The position numbers and the translations under genes are program-made. From NCBI GenBank assembly GCA_035512595.1, contig DATKDU010000566.1, positions 1 through 7,915 on the forward strand: 7,915 nucleotides of DNA, written 5' to 3'. Positions within the stretch are counted from its first letter, which is position 1. Every line of letters begins with the position of its first letter. A model generated the notes under the pieces. The model was not told where the DNA came from and did no database searches. It was given only the letters and a program-made list of their open reading frames with translations. Below are positions 5,327-7,915 of the stretch, one piece after another. The stretch is from DATKDU01 sp035512595. Lineage in GTDB: Bacteria; Planctomycetota; Planctomycetia; Pirellulales; Pirellulaceae.

Positions 5327-7060
5327 TTACCAACCGGCTTTTTCAATTCGCTCCAATTCCGAATCGACGTCTTTTCCTTCATAAAACGACAGCCACCCTT
5401 TCAGCCGCACGGTCTTGCCCGGCTGGCAGTCGGGGAATTGCGGATCGCTATGCAGGCAGGGGCAGGGAGCATTGGCCCAGGGCCGAACGCACGGCTCCCA
5501 GGCGGTGATCAACCATTTGTCGCCGGCCTCATTCCGACAGGCGACGTAGGGTTTGCGGATAACTTTGTTGTCGTTCGTTTGCTGGGCAAAGCCGGTCAGC
5601 GACTTGAGCATCACGCAATTCTGCACGACCAGGCCGCGAAGCGTTTCGCTCGTGCCGTTGGCCAGCCACATCTCCATGGCCGCGTGATCGGTGCGCGGCA
5701 CGACGCGCGTGCCGAAGACCACTCCATTGGGCAGCCTTCGTTCGACCGACATGACGCCCTCCTTCTCCCGCTTCCATTCCAGCGGATCGAGCTTGACCCC
5801 CTGCTTGTCCCACATCGTCGGCACATGCGTGTGGGCCAAATACATGAGCTGACGCCCGCCGCCCGATTGCATCCAGATCGCCTCCGGCACATCGGCCACC
5901 GCATAGCCGCCGTCCTTCCACGGCGGGAAGATGCTGACCTTCGATTCGCGCTGCGGGCGGATCGCACCGTCGAGAAAACCGATCCGCGGATGACGGCCGC
6001 CGGGATAGGGAAGCACCCGCAGTAGTGCGTCGGCGGATCGTTCACCGCGCTCGATCGCATGCTTCGCAATGCCCGCCTCGACTTCCTTGATACTCAGGCC
6101 GGTGGCGGCAGCCATTTCCACGGGCGTGTATCCATGCTCGTGCATATTCGTTAGCCAGTATCGCTGCTCCGCTTCGTTCACCGGACGGCGGCTGTTGTCA
6201 ATCAACTTCCCTGCTTTGAGCATCGCCTGCCGGTCGCGCACCACTCCCAGCGGATCGCTCGGCGAAACCGCCGGATCGACGTACTTCTCCAGGTCGCGCA
6301 TCGCAATCACCTGGTACTCGTGCGTTGCCAGGTAGTGCATGTACGCTTCGAACTTATCTTGCGCCGTGCTCACCCAGTCGTGCGCCGTGTCGGGCACGCC
6401 GTGAAACTGAAGCACCGCAATCCGCCCGCGGCCTGTTTTCTCCACTGCCGAGATAAAGTCCTCGAGCGTCCAGTCCGGCCGCGCATCGCCGGCACTGGGA
6501 ACGAGCAGCGGATGATCGAGCCCCGGCTCGTAGGCGAATCCTTTCCCTTCCTTGTATTCATATTCCGGACTGCCGCCGCGGCGGGCAAAACGAATCCCTT
6601 CCTTGCGCATCGCCTCGAAGGCTTCCACGGCCGTCGAGTTCCCCGGCCAGGCAAAGCTCGTCGTGGCGCCAATGCCGTGCTCGCGGCAGCGTTCGTTGAT
6701 CGCCCGCAGTTGCTCGGCGACTTGAGCGTGATTCTCCTTGTTGATCCCCAGATGGTCGCGCGTATGGTTGCCGATCTCAAAGCCGTCTTTGTGAAGCTGG
6801 GCGATCTCCTCCCAGGTCATGTAATCGCGCTTGTTGTCCTGGAAGTCGAATCCCTCGGTGATGAAGAACGTCGCGCCGAACTTGTACTTGAGCAGGATCG
6901 GCCGCACGATCGTGAAGTGCGTCTTGGCGGAGTCGTCGAAGGTCAGGACGACGAGCTTGTCTGGCAGCGGCTCGCGAGCGAGGGTTTCCGTCGTCGCCGT
7001 CAAGAGGTGCCAGGCGGCGAGGAGAGACATCAGTGGCCAAATGTGGCGATGGACCGCCAT
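5327..7060 (-). CDS. secreted NodB-type polysaccharide deacetylase with unknown C-terminal domain
   Basis: A 577-residue protein. Residues 1-28 look like a signal peptide with cleavage near TLA-RE. Residues about 35-260 are a NodB-homology (carbohydrate esterase 4-like) domain: TFDDS (40-44) supplies the catalytic and metal-binding Asp pair, NHTRDH (98-103) the two metal His residues, FAWPGNS (136-142) stands at the Arg/Pro motif, and LQFHG (217-221) gives the late His. Such enzymes remove acetyl or related groups from polysaccharides, but the substrate here is unknown. Residues about 300-335 resemble a helix-turn-helix, and about 350-577 are a beta-rich region I do not recognise, ending in WLSFYEGKDVDSELERIEKA. 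I chose ATG 7058-7060 because GGGAG (7068-7072) lies seven bases upstream and it begins directly with the signal peptide; a TTG 36 bases further upstream is less likely. It is divergent from csrA. Confidence 0.88.
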   Translation of the reverse strand: MAVHRHIWPLMSLLAAWHLLTATTETLAREPLPDKLVVLTFDDSAKTHFTIVRPILLKYKFGATFFITEGFDFQDNKRDYMTWEEIAQLHKDGFEIGNHTRDHLGINKENHAQVAEQLRAINERCREHGIGATTSFAWPGNSTAVEAFEAMRKEGIRFARRGGSPEYEYKEGKGFAYEPGLDHPLLVPSAGDARPDWTLEDFISAVEKTGRGRIAVLQFHGVPDTAHDWVSTAQDKFEAYMHYLATHEYQVIAMRDLEKYVDPAVSPSDPLGVVRDRQAMLKAGKLIDNSRRPVNEAEQRYWLTNMHEHGYTPVEMAAATGLSIKEVEAGIAKHAIERGERSADALLRVLPYPGGRHPRIGFLDGAIRPQRESKVSIFPPWKDGGYAVADVPEAIWMQSGGGRQLMYLAHTHVPTMWDKQGVKLDPLEWKREKEGVMSVERRLPNGVVFGTRVVPRTDHAAMEMWLANGTSETLRGLVVQNCVMLKSLTGFAQQTNDNKVIRKPYVACRNEAGDKWLITAWEPCVRPWANAPCPCLHSDPQFPDCQPGKTVRLKGWLSFYEGKDVDSELERIEKAGW

Positions 7061-7393
7061 GTGGAAACTCCCAGAAGGCTCTAGAACTTGAGTCAATTTG
7101 CCGCCAATGTATCAAAATGCCAAAGTGTCGCGCGTGACACCTTTGGTCACTGTGCCCGTCACGGTGACCGGCGAAGGGCTCGCCACTGCCCCCAAATCGG
7201 GACCGGTCCGCCCGGCGCAACCGTTGACGGCGTCGTGAGTTACGTCTCCATCTTTGCCCCCGGCTTGCCGCGGCGACCGCGACCGAAACGCCGCTGGGTC
7301 CCGGTCCTCCCGATTCTGACAAGCCGGCTTTCGAAAATTTCTATAATTCTGCGTTGTTCGGGTTCGTACGTCTGTGAAGGAGTCGTGGATACG
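7061..7393. promoter_or_regulatory. divergent control region between deacetylase and csrA
   Basis: The csrA side has a perfect TATAAT (7342-7347), 46 bases before the csrA ATG. The nearest -35-like hexamer is CTGACA (7316-7321), with a 20-base spacer that is too long for an ideal housekeeping promoter, so the -35 assignment is open. Nearer the deacetylase, CCAAAGTGTC (7120-7129) pairs with 7136-7146 with one bulged base. In the same stretch, half-sites GTGAC (7134), GTCAC (7146), GTCAC (7158) and GTGAC (7164) occur, the first three at exact 12-base steps. They look like an operator cluster, which is inference. Confidence 0.5.
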
Positions 7394-7603
7394 ATGCTTG
7401 TACTATCAAGGAAGCGGGACGAGTCGATCGTGATTGCCGGGAACATCACCATCACGGTGGTGGATATCCGCGGGGACAAAGTCCGATTGGGGATTGTTGC
7501 GCCATCGGAGGTTCCGGTTCACCGTCGTGAAGTGTACGACGCGATCAAGCGCGATCAGGCGGCAGTCCCAGCCGAAGCGCCTGTGACGGCAGCCCCAAAA
7601 TAA
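7394..7603 (+). CDS. csrA: carbon storage regulator CsrA
   Basis: A 69-residue CsrA/RsmA family RNA-binding protein. It dimerises and binds GGA motifs in mRNA leaders to block or alter translation, and in many bacteria controls central carbon use, motility and attachment. The whole core is present: MLVLSRKRDESIVI at the start with the RNA-contacting Arg in SRKRDE, the beta strands NITITVVDIRGDKVRLGI, and APSEVPVHRREVYDAI carrying the VHR motif equivalent to Val42-His43-Arg44 of E. coli CsrA. The C-terminal tail is Ala/Pro-rich and variable as usual. The start at 7394 is fixed by homology; AAGGAG (7377-7382) lies 11 bases upstream, a little far. A GTG at 7385 is too close to that site. GGA triplets in AAGGAG and GTGGAT would permit autoregulation. 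The neighbourhood gives no flagellar genes and no fliW. Confidence 0.95.
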   Translation: MLVLSRKRDESIVIAGNITITVVDIRGDKVRLGIVAPSEVPVHRREVYDAIKRDQAAVPAEAPVTAAPK

Positions 7604-7640
7604 ATCTTTGCCGTGTCTTGTGTGCCGCGGCCCGGTCGAT

Positions 7641-7655
7641 TTACCTTAGGGGTAA
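7641..7655. other. short inverted repeat between csrA and the second DUF1501 gene
   Basis: TTACC (7641-7645) and GGTAA (7651-7655) flank TTAGG. It is a small hairpin or operator-like site in the 82-base gap after csrA. It is too weak to count as a terminator, so the downstream gene may share the csrA transcript. Confidence 0.2.
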
Positions 7656-7685
7656 GTTCGCCGGTTCGTTCCTCCGGGCAATCCT

Positions 7686-7915
7686 ATGCGGCCAAGCTTC
7701 TGTACCGATTATTCGCGGTCGCGTTTTTCGCGGCGCGAGCTCTTGCGCGTCGGCAGCGCCAGCCTGCTGGGCCTCTCACTGCCGCAGCTTCTGGCTGCCA
7801 GGCAGGCCGCCGCGTCAGAGGGCCGCTCCTTCGGCAAAGCCAAATCGTGCATCCTGCTGTTCATGTGGGGCGGTCCGGCCCATCAGGAGACATGGGACCT
7901 CAAACCTGACGCTCC
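7686..7915 (+). CDS. DUF1501 domain-containing protein, N-terminal part (partial)
   Basis: The gene starts at ATG 7686 and runs off the right edge after 76 codons. It opens MRPSFCTDYSRSRFSRRELL, giving a twin-arginine export signal (FSRRELLRVG at 14-23) followed by a hydrophobic stretch rich in Leu, Ser and Ala. The mature region begins near residue 45 and contains CILLFMWGGPAHQETWDLKP, the first conserved block of DUF1501 proteins (the equivalent of FLTGGPSQHDTFDMKP in the left-hand DUF1501 gene). It is therefore a second, divergent member of the same family, on the opposite strand. No strong ribosome-binding site precedes the ATG. It lies 82 bases after csrA. Alternative starts upstream are not needed, because the Tat motif is already included. 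Confidence 0.85.
   Translation, partial: MRPSFCTDYSRSRFSRRELLRVGSASLLGLSLPQLLAARQAAASEGRSFGKAKSCILLFMWGGPAHQETWDLKPDA

Noticed and set aside
5167..5382. Leftward 71-residue open frame between deacetylase and HEAT genes
   Set aside because: Overlaps the deacetylase 3' end and the perfect hairpin, and has no domain, signal or ribosome-binding site.
6320..7084. Long rightward frame antisense to the deacetylase
   Set aside because: Mirror of the coding strand with no motif; the leftward NodB domain explains this region.

Overview
The window looks like chromosomal DNA of a planctomycete, probably of the Pirellula/Blastopirellula type. It carries two Tat-exported DUF1501 proteins, proteins that join a short Cys4 zinc ribbon to other domains, a csrA gene, high GC with small AT-rich intergenic repeats, and many genes of unknown role. 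This assignment is inferred from gene families only; no rRNA or tRNA is present.

Layout, left to right. Positions 1-45 hold the first 15 codons of a leftward IS5-type transposase, and the end of that element probably lies near 133-136. Next is a leftward pair: a small two-helix membrane protein (2104-1748) and a DUF1501 protein with a Tat signal (1663-194). A divergent control region (2105-2560) separates this pair from a rightward zinc-ribbon/AIM24 protein (2561-3502). The convergent gap 3503-3797 is filled by repeats: 7-bp tandem units of two kinds, a 10-bp tandem pair, and a strong AT-rich palindrome. It also holds a decayed copy of the last ~22 codons of the deacetylase gene found 1.6 kb further right. 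Then comes a leftward zinc-ribbon/transmembrane/proline-rich/HEAT protein (5152-3798), broken by a frameshift between 4126 and 4220. A 12-bp perfect hairpin (5202-5230) separates it from a leftward secreted NodB-type polysaccharide deacetylase with a large unknown C-terminal half (7060-5327). A 333-bp divergent region with several GTGAC/GTCAC half-sites leads to csrA (7394-7603), followed after 82 bp by the start of a second Tat-type DUF1501 gene that runs off the right edge.

How the parts work together: the deacetylase and both DUF1501 proteins would act outside the cytoplasmic membrane, and CsrA acts on mRNA in the cytoplasm. No single pathway is evident, and I see no defence system, CRISPR array or clear novel multi-gene system. 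The most informative region is 3503-5400. There the HEAT gene is bracketed by direct repeats of the deacetylase 3' end and next to a heptad-repeat palindrome, which suggests past duplication, insertion and decay.
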